In this document: positions 49,740 through 58,471 of the stretch, piece after piece
Layout: every line of letters begins with the position of its first letter
Position numbering within the stretch: the first letter of the stretch is position 1
Source of the DNA: Thermohalobaculum sp039030915
GTDB lineage: Bacteria > Pseudomonadota > Alphaproteobacteria > Rhodobacterales > Rhodobacteraceae
DNA length: 64,000 nt
Assembly (NCBI GenBank): GCA_039030915.1
Contig: JBCCDG010000004.1
Span: 28,144-92,143 of the forward strand
Direction: 5' to 3'
The notes under the pieces: generated by a model
The model's input: only the letters and a program-made list of their open reading frames with translations
What the model was told of the DNA's origin: nothing
Database searches by the model: none
Position numbers and translations under genes: made by a program

Positions 49740-51195
49740 GGGCCTCGAGCCTCGCGACTTCGCCCGCCGTTTCGGCCCAGGCGCGGATGACCAGGTTGCG
49801 CGCGACGGCAGCGCGGTAACCGGCAGAGGCGCGGGCATCCGAGATCGGCGCGAAATCCTCCGCAAGCGGCCCGGCGGCGGCGCTCGCGGTCTCGAGGGTC
49901 CAAGGCCGGCCGGGGAGCCATGCCTCGAGCGCGGTGGCGCGGCCGGGCGTGGCGGCCATGCCGCCGAAGGCAATGCTGGCCTCGGCAACGCGCCCCTCCG
50001 CAAGGCGAAGGACGAAGGCGGCGGAAAGGGAGGAGATATCCTCGTCCCGCCGCTTCGAGATCTTGGAGACCGTATGGATCCTGTCGGGTGCGGGATCGGG
50101 GAGGTGGATGCTCTCGATGAACTCAGCCGGACGCAGCGCGGTCTTCCTGTAGCCGGTGATGAAGCTCTCGACCGGCAGGCGGCGCCGGCCCTCAGCCGAA
50201 CGGAGGGTGACGGTCGCGCCGAGCACCATCAGGGGCGGCGGCGTGTCCCCGATGGGCGAGGCCGTCGCGAGATTGCCGCCGATGGTGCCGGCAGCGCGGA
50301 TCTGCGGCCCGCCGATGCGGCGCCAATAGGCCGAGAGCCAGGGATGGCGCGCATCGATCCAGGGCAGGAGTGCGGCGTAGCTGGCCGCGGCGCCGACGCA
50401 GAGGCCCCCGTCCTCCGGCGTGATGGCGGCGAGGCGCGGCAGATGGCCTATGAAGACGGCGGGGGAGATCTCGCGGAAATCCTTGGCGGTCCAGACGCCG
50501 ATATCCGTGGCCCCCGAGACGATGGTGACGCCGGGCCGCTCGGCAAGGACGGCCGCGAGATCGTCCTCATCCGCCGGCAGGATGGCGGTGCCGTCCGCGC
50601 CTTCGACGGTGAGACGACCTGCCGCCATGCTGCGGAGGCGGCGCGCGGTCTCCTCGGCGCGCGCGGTGAGTGGATCGGCCTCCTGCCCGCCTTCGGCGAG
50701 GGCACGGGCGGCGGCTTCGAGGATCGGCGCATAGCCGGTACAGCGGCAGAGATTGCCCTGGAGGGTGGTCTCGAGCGCCGCGCGATCCTGCCCGCCACCC
50801 TCGCGCCAATGGGCGTAGAGCGCCATCACAATGCCGGGGGTGCAGAAGCCGCACTGGCTGCCATGGCATGCGACCATCGCGTTCTGCACGGGGTGAAGGC
50901 TACCGCCCGCCGCCAGCGCCTCGACCGTCACCACATGGCAGGCATGGAGGGAGGGGAGGAGGCGGATGCAGGCATTGGCAGGCTCGTAACGCATCGCTCC
51001 GCTCGTGCCGTCGCCCGCACCGTCCTCGCCAGACGGTCGTCCGACCAGAACGGTGCAGGCGCCGCAATCCCCCTCCGCACATCCCTCCTTAGTGCCGCAG
51101 AGCCGTTCGGCGAGCCGGAGATGGTCGAGCAGCGTGGCATGCGGCGCCGGCCCCTCCAGTGCGACCTCCCGGTCGTTGAGAAGAAAGCGGAGCAT
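49726..51195 (-). CDS. xdhA: Xanthine dehydrogenase FeS/FAD subunit
   Basis: A 489-residue electron-transfer subunit. The plant-type 2Fe-2S cluster is ligated by Cys39, Cys44 and Cys47 (CAEGDCGAC) and Cys76. A second cluster is bound by Cys115/Cys118 (SQCGFC) and Cys150/Cys152 (NLCRC). An FAD domain (about 190-370) has VVSGATDIG-type and RAAGTIGGNLATASPIGD motifs, followed by a CO-dehydrogenase flavoprotein C-terminal domain. The start overlaps the uraH stop (ATGA at 51194-51197). Confidence 0.97.
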   Translation of the reverse strand: MLRFLLNDREVALEGPAPHATLLDHLRLAERLCGTKEGCAEGDCGACTVLVGRPSGEDGAGDGTSGAMRYEPANACIRLLPSLHACHVVTVEALAAGGSLHPVQNAMVACHGSQCGFCTPGIVMALYAHWREGGGQDRAALETTLQGNLCRCTGYAPILEAAARALAEGGQEADPLTARAEETARRLRSMAAGRLTVEGADGTAILPADEDDLAAVLAERPGVTIVSGATDIGVWTAKDFREISPAVFIGHLPRLAAITPEDGGLCVGAAASYAALLPWIDARHPWLSAYWRRIGGPQIRAAGTIGGNLATASPIGDTPPPLMVLGATVTLRSAEGRRRLPVESFITGYRKTALRPAEFIESIHLPDPAPDRIHTVSKISKRRDEDISSLSAAFVLRLAEGRVAEASIAFGGMAATPGRATALEAWLPGRPWTLETASAAAGPLAEDFAPISDARASAGYRAAVARNLVIRAWAETAGEVARLEAHAAG

Positions 51196-51566
51196 CAGGA
51201 GCCCCGATAGGTGCTGTAGCCATGGGCCGAGAGAAGGAGGGGCACATGGTAGTGCGTCTCTTCCGCCATCGCGAAGCGGATCGGCACGTCGTCGAGAAAG
51301 GGCGGGTCGGCGACGGGCGCGCCGGCCTCCGCCAGCCAGGCGCCGGCTTCGAACACGATCTCGTAGGCGCCGGGAACGAACTCGCCACCTTCGAGGAGCG
51401 GCGCGTCAGTGCGCCCGTCGGCATTGGTCTCGGTGCGCAGGATGCATTCCGCCTCGCCATCCGCATCGAAGCGCCAGAGCGAGAGAGCGAGACCCGCCGC
51501 GGGGCGCCCGCGCGTCATGTCGAGCACATGGGTGGTGAGCCGGCCCTTGCCGTTTTCCGACGCCAT
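51195..51566 (-). CDS. uraH: 5-hydroxyisourate hydrolase
   Basis: A 123-residue transthyretin-related enzyme that hydrolyses 5-hydroxyisourate, the product of PuuD, to OHCU. Family features are LTTHVLDMTRGRPAAGL near the start with the catalytic His, NADGRTDAPLL, YHVPLLLSAHGYSTYRGS at the C-terminus with the second catalytic His and the terminal YSTYRGS signature. It is the first gene of the leftward uraH-xdhABC-puuD operon. Confidence 0.96.
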   Translation of the reverse strand: MASENGKGRLTTHVLDMTRGRPAAGLALSLWRFDADGEAECILRTETNADGRTDAPLLEGGEFVPGAYEIVFEAGAWLAEAGAPVADPPFLDDVPIRFAMAEETHYHVPLLLSAHGYSTYRGS

Positions 51567-51703
51567 TCAGCGCTCCCTGGACAGAAGAGCGGCACTGCGC
51601 AACGCTGCAGCACCCGCCCTGCCCCATCACGATGCATTACCGCTTGCTTTGGCGGCAAGGGTTTTCCGAGACTGGGACGAGCCGCCCAGCATCCGGAGCC
51701 CCC
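51567..51703. promoter_or_regulatory. Divergent promoter region of the purine catabolic island
   Basis: 137 bases separate the two outward-reading operons. The only dyad I can point to is CTTGC-N7-GCAAG (51643-51659), which overlaps a possible TTGCTT element for the rightward operon. A purine-responsive regulator would be expected here, but no regulator gene lies inside the island. Confidence 0.35.
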
Positions 51704-53134
51704 ATGCCCTATCCGCGCGACCTTCTCGGCCATGGGCCCACACCGCCGGACCCGGCCTGGCCCGGCGGTGCGCGGCTGGCGCTGCAGGTGGTGCTCAATT
51801 TCGAGGAGGGGGGCGAGCGGTGCCTGCTGCATGGCGACGGGGAGAGCGAGGCTTTCCTCTCGGAGATGCCGGGGGCGACACCCCTGCACGGGCAGCGGCA
51901 CTGGAACATGGAGACGGTCTACGACTATGGCGCGCGCGTCGGCTTCTGGCGGCTCCATCGCATCCTGACCGAGCGCGACGTGCCGGTGACCGTCTTTGCC
52001 GTGACCTCGGCCATCGCGCGGGCGCCGGCGCAGGTGGCCGCGATGCAGGACGCGGGCTGGGAGATCGCCTGTCACGGGATGCGCTGGATCGATTATGGCG
52101 GGCATGGGCGCGAGGCGGAGAAGGCGGAGATGCTGGAGGCCGTGCGGCTCCACACCGCCGTGACGGGCGCGCCGCCGCGGGGCTGGTATACCGGGCGCTG
52201 TTCGGTGAGCACGGTCGATCTTGTCGCCGAGATCGGCGCGGAGATCGGCGCCTTCGCCTATGCGGCGGACAGCTATGCCGACGAACTACCCTACTGGCAT
52301 CCGACGCCCGCGGGCCCGCAGCTGGTGGTGCCCTACACGCTCGATGCAAACGACATGCGCTTCAGCATCTCGCCCGGCTTCAACGAGCCCGCCGAGTTCG
52401 AAGCCTATCTCAGGGGCACCTTCGACCGGCTCTGGCAGGAGGGCGGCGAGGGTCGGCCCGCGATCATGAATGTCGGCCTCCATTGCCGGCTGGCCGGGCG
52501 ACCCGGGCGGGCGGCTGCGCTGGCGCGGTTTCTCGACCATGTGGCCGCCCATGAGGGCGTGTGGATGGCAACGCGGCTCGAGATCGCCGAGCACTGGGCG
52601 CGGCTGCATCCCCCGCCGGCGGGCGGGCCGCGTCCCTCCACGATGGAACGCGACGCGTTCCTCGCGGCCTATGGCGGGGTCTTCGAGCATTCGCCCTGGA
52701 TCGCGGAGGAGGCCTGGGATTTCGGCATCGGGCCGGCGATGGACACGGCCGAGGGGCTGCATGCGGCGCTTCGCACCCGCTTCCGGCTGGCCGACCCGGC
52801 GCGGCGGCGGGCCGTGCTGAACGCACACCCCGATCTCGCGGGCAAGCTCGCGGCGGCGCGGCAGCTCACCCCCGAGAGCGCGGCGGAGCAGGCGGGTGCG
52901 GGGCTCGATGCGCTGACGGAGGCGGAGCGGGAGCGGTTCACGGCGCTCAACACGGCCTATCGCGACCGCTTCGCCCACCCCTTCATCATGGCCGTCAAGG
53001 GACGCTCGAAGGCGGACATCCTGGCGGCCTTCGAAGCGCGTCTCGGCAACGATGCGGCGGCGGAGTTCGACACGGCCTGCCGCGAGGTCGAGAAGATCGC
53101 GCGCCTGCGGCTCGAGGAGATGCTGGGACGATGA
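51704..53134 (+). CDS. Fused allantoinase (PuuE type) and OHCU decarboxylase (UraD)
   Basis: A 476-residue two-domain enzyme. Residues 1-310 are a polysaccharide-deacetylase-fold allantoinase of the PuuE kind (ALQVVLNFEEGGERCLLHGD, RVGFWRLHRILTERDVPVTVF, EIACHGMRWIDY, GWYTGRCS). Residues about 315-476 are OHCU decarboxylase, with the catalytic His329 in FEHSPWIAEEAW, NAHPDLAGK and HPFIMAVKGRSK. So one polypeptide makes (S)-allantoin from OHCU and opens it to allantoate. ATG 51704 begins the PuuE domain. Its end overlaps the next start (ATGA). Confidence 0.93.
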   Translation: MPYPRDLLGHGPTPPDPAWPGGARLALQVVLNFEEGGERCLLHGDGESEAFLSEMPGATPLHGQRHWNMETVYDYGARVGFWRLHRILTERDVPVTVFAVTSAIARAPAQVAAMQDAGWEIACHGMRWIDYGGHGREAEKAEMLEAVRLHTAVTGAPPRGWYTGRCSVSTVDLVAEIGAEIGAFAYAADSYADELPYWHPTPAGPQLVVPYTLDANDMRFSISPGFNEPAEFEAYLRGTFDRLWQEGGEGRPAIMNVGLHCRLAGRPGRAAALARFLDHVAAHEGVWMATRLEIAEHWARLHPPPAGGPRPSTMERDAFLAAYGGVFEHSPWIAEEAWDFGIGPAMDTAEGLHAALRTRFRLADPARRRAVLNAHPDLAGKLAAARQLTPESAAEQAGAGLDALTEAERERFTALNTAYRDRFAHPFIMAVKGRSKADILAAFEARLGNDAAAEFDTACREVEKIARLRLEEMLGR

Positions 53135-54012
53135 CCGATGCGCCGAAGCCGCCCTCCCTTTTCGCCGCGCCGGCCATCGCGCCGGGGCCGCGCTATGCGG
53201 GGCCCGCCGGCGGGTTGCCGGGTCAGGCGGCGCTCCATACCGGGCGTGCGGTCTTTACCGAGGCCTATGCGATCATCCCCCGTGGGGTGATGCGGGACAT
53301 CGTGACGAGCCGGCTGCCGGGCTGGGAGGGGACGCGCGCCTGGATCCTTGCCCGGCCGATGACGGGCTTTGCCGAGACCTTCGCGCAGCTCATCGTCGAG
53401 GTCGCCGCGGGCGGGGGATCGGCAGCGCCGGAGCCGGAGGCGCATGGCCAAGCGGCGCTCTTCGTCACGGAAGGCACGGTGACGGTGAACGTGCACGGGC
53501 GGCACGAGCGGCTCGGCCCCGGCGGCTTTGCCTATGTCCCGCCCTGGACGCTCTGGAGTCTGAAGAACGAGGGCAGCGAGAAGGCGGTCTTCCACTGGAT
53601 CAGGAAGCGCTGGCTGCCGGCAGACGGGCTGTCCCCGCCCGACTTTTTCGTCGCGGACGAGGCCGGCATTCCGCCGACGCCCATGCCCGGGACCGATCGC
53701 TGGATGACGACGCGCTTCATGGACCCGGACGATCTGCGCCACGACATGGCAGTCACCGTCGTCACCTTCGAGCCGGGGGGGACCATCCCCTTCGAGGAGA
53801 CGCATGTGATGGAGCACGGGCTCTACGTGCTCGAGGGCAAGGCGGTGTACCGGCTGAACCGGGACTGGGTGGAGGTGGAGGCGGGGGACTTCATGTGGCT
53901 CCGCGCCTTCTGCCCGCAGGCCTGCTACGCGGGCGGACCGGGGCGCTTTCGCTACCTTCTCTACAAGGACGTGAACCGACACCCCGCGCTCGATGTCGGG
54001 GGGCTGCGGTGA
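53131..54012 (+). CDS. allE: (S)-ureidoglycine aminohydrolase-like bicupin
   Basis: A 293-residue protein with two cupin barrels. Features are YAIIPRGVMRDIVTSRLPGW, QAALFVTEGTVTVNVHG, GGFAYVPPWTLWSLKNEG in the first barrel, and FEETHVMEHGLYVLEGKAVYRLN with WLRAFCPQACYAGG in the second, where the metal ligands (His, Glu, Gln, His) are expected. The family releases ammonia from ureidoglycine to give ureidoglycolate. It is coupled on both sides by 4-base overlaps. Confidence 0.92.
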   Translation: MTDAPKPPSLFAAPAIAPGPRYAGPAGGLPGQAALHTGRAVFTEAYAIIPRGVMRDIVTSRLPGWEGTRAWILARPMTGFAETFAQLIVEVAAGGGSAAPEPEAHGQAALFVTEGTVTVNVHGRHERLGPGGFAYVPPWTLWSLKNEGSEKAVFHWIRKRWLPADGLSPPDFFVADEAGIPPTPMPGTDRWMTTRFMDPDDLRHDMAVTVVTFEPGGTIPFEETHVMEHGLYVLEGKAVYRLNRDWVEVEAGDFMWLRAFCPQACYAGGPGRFRYLLYKDVNRHPALDVGGLR

Positions 54013-54500
54013 GCACGATCGTGGCGCGGCCGCTCGAGCCTGCCGGCTTCGCGCCCTTCGGCGACGTGCTGCGGGCGGAAGATGCGCCTCTGATGATCAA
54101 CGAGGGGCGCTGCGAACGGCATGACGACCTGGCGCGGCTCGCCTTTCTTGGGGCGGGGCGGGCGCGTATCTCGCTCTTCCGCTCCGAGCCGGTGACGCTG
54201 CCCTACGCGCTGACGTTGATGGAGCGCCACCCCGACGGCAGCCAGGCCTTTCTGCCCGCGGGGTCGGATCCATGGCTCGTCACCGTCGCGCCGGACGAGG
54301 GCGGACGGCCGGGAGCGCCGCTGGCCTTCCTCGCGGCGCCGGGGGTAGGGGTGAACCTGCTGGCTGGCACGTGGCACGGGGCGCTGACCCCGCTCGACAG
54401 ACCCGCCGATTTCTGGGTGGTGGACCGGGCCGGGCCGGGGCGGAACCTCGAGGAGCATGTGCTGGCCGAGCCCGTGACGGTCGTCGCGGAGGACGGCTGA
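54009..54500 (+). CDS. allA: Ureidoglycolate lyase
   Basis: A 163-residue cupin-like enzyme that splits ureidoglycolate into glyoxylate and urea. It shows PAGFAPFGDVL, RISLFRSEPVTLPYALTLMERHPDGSQAFLP as the family's core (only short parts quoted: LMERHPDGSQAF) and GTWHGALTPLDRPADFWVVDR with the metal-site His. It starts at GTG 54009, overlapping the previous stop, and its stop overlaps the next ATG (TGATG). Confidence 0.93.
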   Translation: MSTIVARPLEPAGFAPFGDVLRAEDAPLMINEGRCERHDDLARLAFLGAGRARISLFRSEPVTLPYALTLMERHPDGSQAFLPAGSDPWLVTVAPDEGGRPGAPLAFLAAPGVGVNLLAGTWHGALTPLDRPADFWVVDRAGPGRNLEEHVLAEPVTVVAEDG

Positions 54501-55855
54501 TGGCGAGCCTGCTGGTGCGCGGCGCGGATGTGCTGGTCACGATGGACGACGCGCGCCGTGAGATCGCGGGCGGCTGGCTCCGCGCGGAGGACGGCGTGGT
54601 GGTCGCCGTGGGCGGGCCCGGCGACCCCGAGGAGCGCGCGGCAGCGGATGCGGTGACGGAGGCGGCCGGCTGCGTCGTGACGCCGGGGCTCGTCAACACG
54701 CATCACCACCTCTTCCAGTCGCTGGTCCGCGCCGTGCCGGGCGGGCAGGACGCGCTCCTTTTCGGCTGGCTGAAGTCGCTCTACCCGATCTTTGCCAGAA
54801 TGGGGCCGGAGGACATCCAGGCGGCCGTGACGCTGGGCCTCGCGGAGCTGGCGCTCTCGGGCTGCACCTGCGCGGCGGACCATCAGTATATCTTCCCCAA
54901 CGGCGCGCAGCTCGACCACTCGATCGAGGCGGCGGGTCGCGTCGGCATCCGCTTTCACGCGACGCGCGGGGCGATGAGCATCGGGGAGAGCGCGGGCGGC
55001 CTGCCGCCGGATTTCCTGACGGAGCGCGAGCCCGCGATCCTGGCCGACATGGAGCGGGTGGTGGATGCGTTTCACGACCCCTCCCCCGGGGCGATGGTGC
55101 GGGTGGGTCTGGCACCCTGCTCCCCCTTCACGGTCAGCACCGGGCTGATGCGCGACGCCGCGGTGATGGCGCGGGCGAAGGGCGTGATGCTGCACACCCA
55201 TCTCGCGGAGAACGATGAGGACGTCGAATACTCGCTGGAGCACTACGGCTGCCGGCCGGGGCAGTATGCCGAGGAACTGGGCTGGACCGGCGAGGATGTG
55301 TGGCATGCCCACTGCGTGAAGCTCGATGCCGGCGAGATCGACCTCTTCGCGCGGACGGGCACCGGGATCGCGCATTGCCCGTCATCGAACTGCCGCCTCG
55401 GCTCCGGCATCGCGCCCCTCCGCGCGCTGGTGGATGCGCGGGTGAAGCTGGGGCTGGGTGTGGACGGATCGGCCTCGAACGACGCGGCGCATCTGCTGCT
55501 CGAGGCGCGGCAGGCGATGCTGCTGCAACGCGTCGCGAACGGCGCCGACGCCTTCGGCGCGCGGGAGGCGCTCGAGATCGCGACGCGCGGCGGCGCGGCG
55601 GTGCTGGGCCGCGACGATCTGGGCAGCCTCGCGCCCGGCAAACGCGCTGACTTCGCGCTCTGGGACATGAGCGGCCTGCCGGCTGCCGGGCTCTGGGATC
55701 CGGTGGCGGGCCTCGTCCTCTCCGGCCCCTTCGCGCCCAAGGCGCTTTATGTGGAGGGACGGCCGGTTGTGACTGACGGGCGGCTCGCACTTCTCGAGGA
55801 ACGCGTCGTCGCGGAGCGCCTGCGTGCCCGCGCGGCAGGGCTGGCCGGCGCGTAG
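54500..55855 (+). CDS. 8-oxoguanine deaminase (amidohydrolase)
   Basis: A 451-residue zinc amidohydrolase. Metal ligands are in GLVNTHHHLFQSLVR (His68-70), LHTHLAEN, WHAHCVKL and GLGVDGSASND, the pattern of the chlorohydrolase/8-oxoguanine deaminase branch. The catalytic product of 8-oxoguanine is urate, so the enzyme feeds oxidised guanine into this pathway. Its place as the last gene of the rightward purine operon supports 8-oxoguanine over triazine-like substrates. Confidence 0.87.
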   Translation: MASLLVRGADVLVTMDDARREIAGGWLRAEDGVVVAVGGPGDPEERAAADAVTEAAGCVVTPGLVNTHHHLFQSLVRAVPGGQDALLFGWLKSLYPIFARMGPEDIQAAVTLGLAELALSGCTCAADHQYIFPNGAQLDHSIEAAGRVGIRFHATRGAMSIGESAGGLPPDFLTEREPAILADMERVVDAFHDPSPGAMVRVGLAPCSPFTVSTGLMRDAAVMARAKGVMLHTHLAENDEDVEYSLEHYGCRPGQYAEELGWTGEDVWHAHCVKLDAGEIDLFARTGTGIAHCPSSNCRLGSGIAPLRALVDARVKLGLGVDGSASNDAAHLLLEARQAMLLQRVANGADAFGAREALEIATRGGAAVLGRDDLGSLAPGKRADFALWDMSGLPAAGLWDPVAGLVLSGPFAPKALYVEGRPVVTDGRLALLEERVVAERLRARAAGLAGA

Positions 55856-55926
55856 GCCCGCTGCCCGTTCCCGGCGCGGGTCCTGCCCCGCGGGTTCCGT
55901 ATGCCCGCGTCCGGGCGTGGGAGCCG

Positions 55927-58428
55927 CTATGCGGAAACGGCGCCCTGCGCGTCCTGCGCCGCTGGCGCGCTTCCGTCCCCGACATGGGCGCGCAGAAGCA
56001 TCAGGCCGACGGGCGCGAGCAGCAGGTAGCATACCGCGCCGATGGCGAAGCTGGTGTTGATGGAGAGATAGGTGCCGACGGCGACGGCGAGGCCCGAGGC
56101 GAGTACCCCCGCGGCGCCGTTGACGGCCCAGAACCACGGCGTGGGTCGCGTGTCGATGCGGGAGACGAGGCGCATGCCGGTCGGGAAACCGAAGCCGAGG
56201 AGGAGCCCGGCCGGCAGGATGACGATAAGCGCCACCAGGCAGCGGACCGCAATGCCGGCCGTGTCGAGCAGCCCGGTGAGCGCGGGCAGCCAGAGCGGCA
56301 TCAGGAGAAGCCAGGCCCCCGTCAGCGCGGACCAGCCGGCGAGCCGTGCCGGACGGTCAAGCGGAAACCGCTCCGACAGCGCGCTGCCGAGACCGGTGGA
56401 GAGAATGATGCCCGCAAGCGCGACCGCGAGCCCGTAGACCGGATGGCCGAGGAAGATCGAGAGCCGCTGCATGAGCGCGATCTCGATGAACATGAAGCCG
56501 AGCCCGATCGAGAGGAAAAAGGCGGTGCCGCCGAAGGCGAGCTTCGGGCCGATCCGGCGCACGGCGGAGATCGACGGCAGGATGGCGGTCAGCACCACCG
56601 CGACGACGGAGAGGAGGATGATCGTGGCGAGGAAGATCGTGGCCACCAGGTTGCCGCTGGCGATACCCCTCTTCGCGAGGATTTCCCGCGCATCGACGAG
56701 GGACGAGAGCTTGAGCTGGTTGAAGAAGAAGGGCTCGCTGTCGGTCGGCGGGGCGAAGTTGAGCGGCGCGTCGGCAACGAAGTCGTGGAGGTCCTGGATG
56801 GTCTTCGCCTCGCGCACCAGCGACATGATCGGGTCGGAAGGCGGGAATTCGGGCGCGTAGAGCACCTCGAAGCCGATGCGTTCCGCCGCACGCATCATGC
56901 CGTCGAGCTGCTCTTCGCTGAGCGGGTCGCGGCCGACGATGATGGTGGACAGCCGCTCCGAGCGGAAGAGGGCGATGTGCCTGTCCGGCTCCTCCGCGCC
57001 GAGCGCGAGCAAGGTGGCCTTGGCGAGCGATACGGTGCGGCCCGTCTCCCCGAGGTTTTCCGGCGAGAACCAGCGGGAGACGGTGAAGATGCCGCCCGGA
57101 GAAAGGCTCTCGAGAAAGTGGGACCAGCCCTCGATGGTATAGAGGCCGTTCTCCGTCAGCGAGAAGGCGCCGACGCCGGTGGCGGCCCAGGTATCGATGA
57201 GGCTCATCTGGATGAAGTCGAAGCGTTCGTCGGTGCTCGCAAACCAGGCGCGCGCTTCGTCGACGACAAGGGCGACGCCCTCGATCTCCGCCACCTGGCT
57301 GAAGTCGCGGAACTCGTTCTCGAGCAGGTCGATGAAGATCGGATTGATCTCGACGCCCGTGATCTCCTCGAAGCCGAAATGGTGCGCCGCCAGAACGTCG
57401 CGCCCGCCGCCGACGCCGATGACCGCCGCACGGCCGCTGTTGCCCGCGAAGTAGCCGATATTGGTGAGGTCGAGCTCCATGAAGGAGAGATCGGTCTTCC
57501 CGGCTTCGAAGGCGTAGAGCGAGGTGGACGCGTCCCCGTCCATCCGCATGTCCCGGATCAGCAGACCGGGCAGCTCCTCCCGCGAGAGACCCGGCGGACC
57601 GGCCTGGAGCGGGGCGGACGTGAAGATCGGGAACGAGATGTCGACACGGGAGAAGGAGTTCCAGCGGATGTCGGCGATCCGGTCGGCGCCGTAGAGCACG
57701 TCCTTCTGCATGAAGATGCGCAGTCCGTTGGGAAAGACGGTGGCGTTGGCCAACGAGAGCGCCAGCGAGAAGAGGAGGACCCCGGGCGCGACGATGCCGA
57801 GCCTGAGCGGCAGGGCGACGCGCGTCTCGCTTGCGGGCACGGCGTCATCGGCCAGGCCGTATCGGAAGAGGATACCCGCAAGAGCGGATAGCGCCGCGAG
57901 GAACATGACTGCCGAGACGCCGTCCATCACCGCGGTGAGCGCGAGGATGAAGAAACAGCCCGCCGCCGCCCCGACCAGATCGAACGCATAGACCTTGCCG
58001 ATCGGCAAGCGCGTGCCCGTGAGCGCGAGGGCGATGATCACGCCGGCCGCCACATAGGGCAGCGCCAGGATGGGTATCAGCTTGGCCCAGACCAGAAGAA
58101 AGAATGCAGGTGATGAGAGATTGATCGTGATGATACTGGAGATGAACATTATCAGGCTGATCAGTATCAAGATCGAAAGGATCACCGATAGCGCACACAG
58201 GAGGTCGTTGAAATTATAGCGTTGCAGCTTCTCTCTGAAGAAATAGACGAGGAGAGCGCCGAGCGTCATGCCGATCATCGCCATACTGATGGCGAAGAAT
58301 GCAAGCGAATAGAAAGCAGAGACCGACAAAATCCGAGTATGCAGTATCTGCAGCGCAAGGACGACACCGGCTACAAGGGCGAGGCCGATGTAGAAGCCTG
58401 CATTCTTGCCACGAGCGCGCGCCCGCAT
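55927..58428 (-). CDS. Large membrane protein with spermidine-synthase-like domain
   Basis: An 833-residue protein. About six to seven membrane helices (12-230) are followed by a soluble methyltransferase/spermidine-synthase-like domain, with AAVIGVGGGRDVLAAHHFG (from about 335) and VEINPIFIDLLENEF as the SAM or decarboxy-SAM site, then about seven more helices (610-815). Such spermidine-synthase-like transporters are widespread and uncharacterised. The first 120 codons (58070-58428) are noticeably richer in A and T than the rest. GAGGAT precedes ATG 58428. It lies 43 bases after the FAD-oxidase gene, so it may be in the same transcript, but it has no obvious pathway link. Confidence 0.85.
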   Translation of the reverse strand: MRARARGKNAGFYIGLALVAGVVLALQILHTRILSVSAFYSLAFFAISMAMIGMTLGALLVYFFREKLQRYNFNDLLCALSVILSILILISLIMFISSIITINLSSPAFFLLVWAKLIPILALPYVAAGVIIALALTGTRLPIGKVYAFDLVGAAAGCFFILALTAVMDGVSAVMFLAALSALAGILFRYGLADDAVPASETRVALPLRLGIVAPGVLLFSLALSLANATVFPNGLRIFMQKDVLYGADRIADIRWNSFSRVDISFPIFTSAPLQAGPPGLSREELPGLLIRDMRMDGDASTSLYAFEAGKTDLSFMELDLTNIGYFAGNSGRAAVIGVGGGRDVLAAHHFGFEEITGVEINPIFIDLLENEFRDFSQVAEIEGVALVVDEARAWFASTDERFDFIQMSLIDTWAATGVGAFSLTENGLYTIEGWSHFLESLSPGGIFTVSRWFSPENLGETGRTVSLAKATLLALGAEEPDRHIALFRSERLSTIIVGRDPLSEEQLDGMMRAAERIGFEVLYAPEFPPSDPIMSLVREAKTIQDLHDFVADAPLNFAPPTDSEPFFFNQLKLSSLVDAREILAKRGIASGNLVATIFLATIILLSVVAVVLTAILPSISAVRRIGPKLAFGGTAFFLSIGLGFMFIEIALMQRLSIFLGHPVYGLAVALAGIILSTGLGSALSERFPLDRPARLAGWSALTGAWLLLMPLWLPALTGLLDTAGIAVRCLVALIVILPAGLLLGFGFPTGMRLVSRIDTRPTPWFWAVNGAAGVLASGLAVAVGTYLSINTSFAIGAVCYLLLAPVGLMLLRAHVGDGSAPAAQDAQGAVSA

Positions 58429-58471
58429 AGTGGATCCTCATCGCTGTTCGACAGCTACCGCTAGAAGAAGA

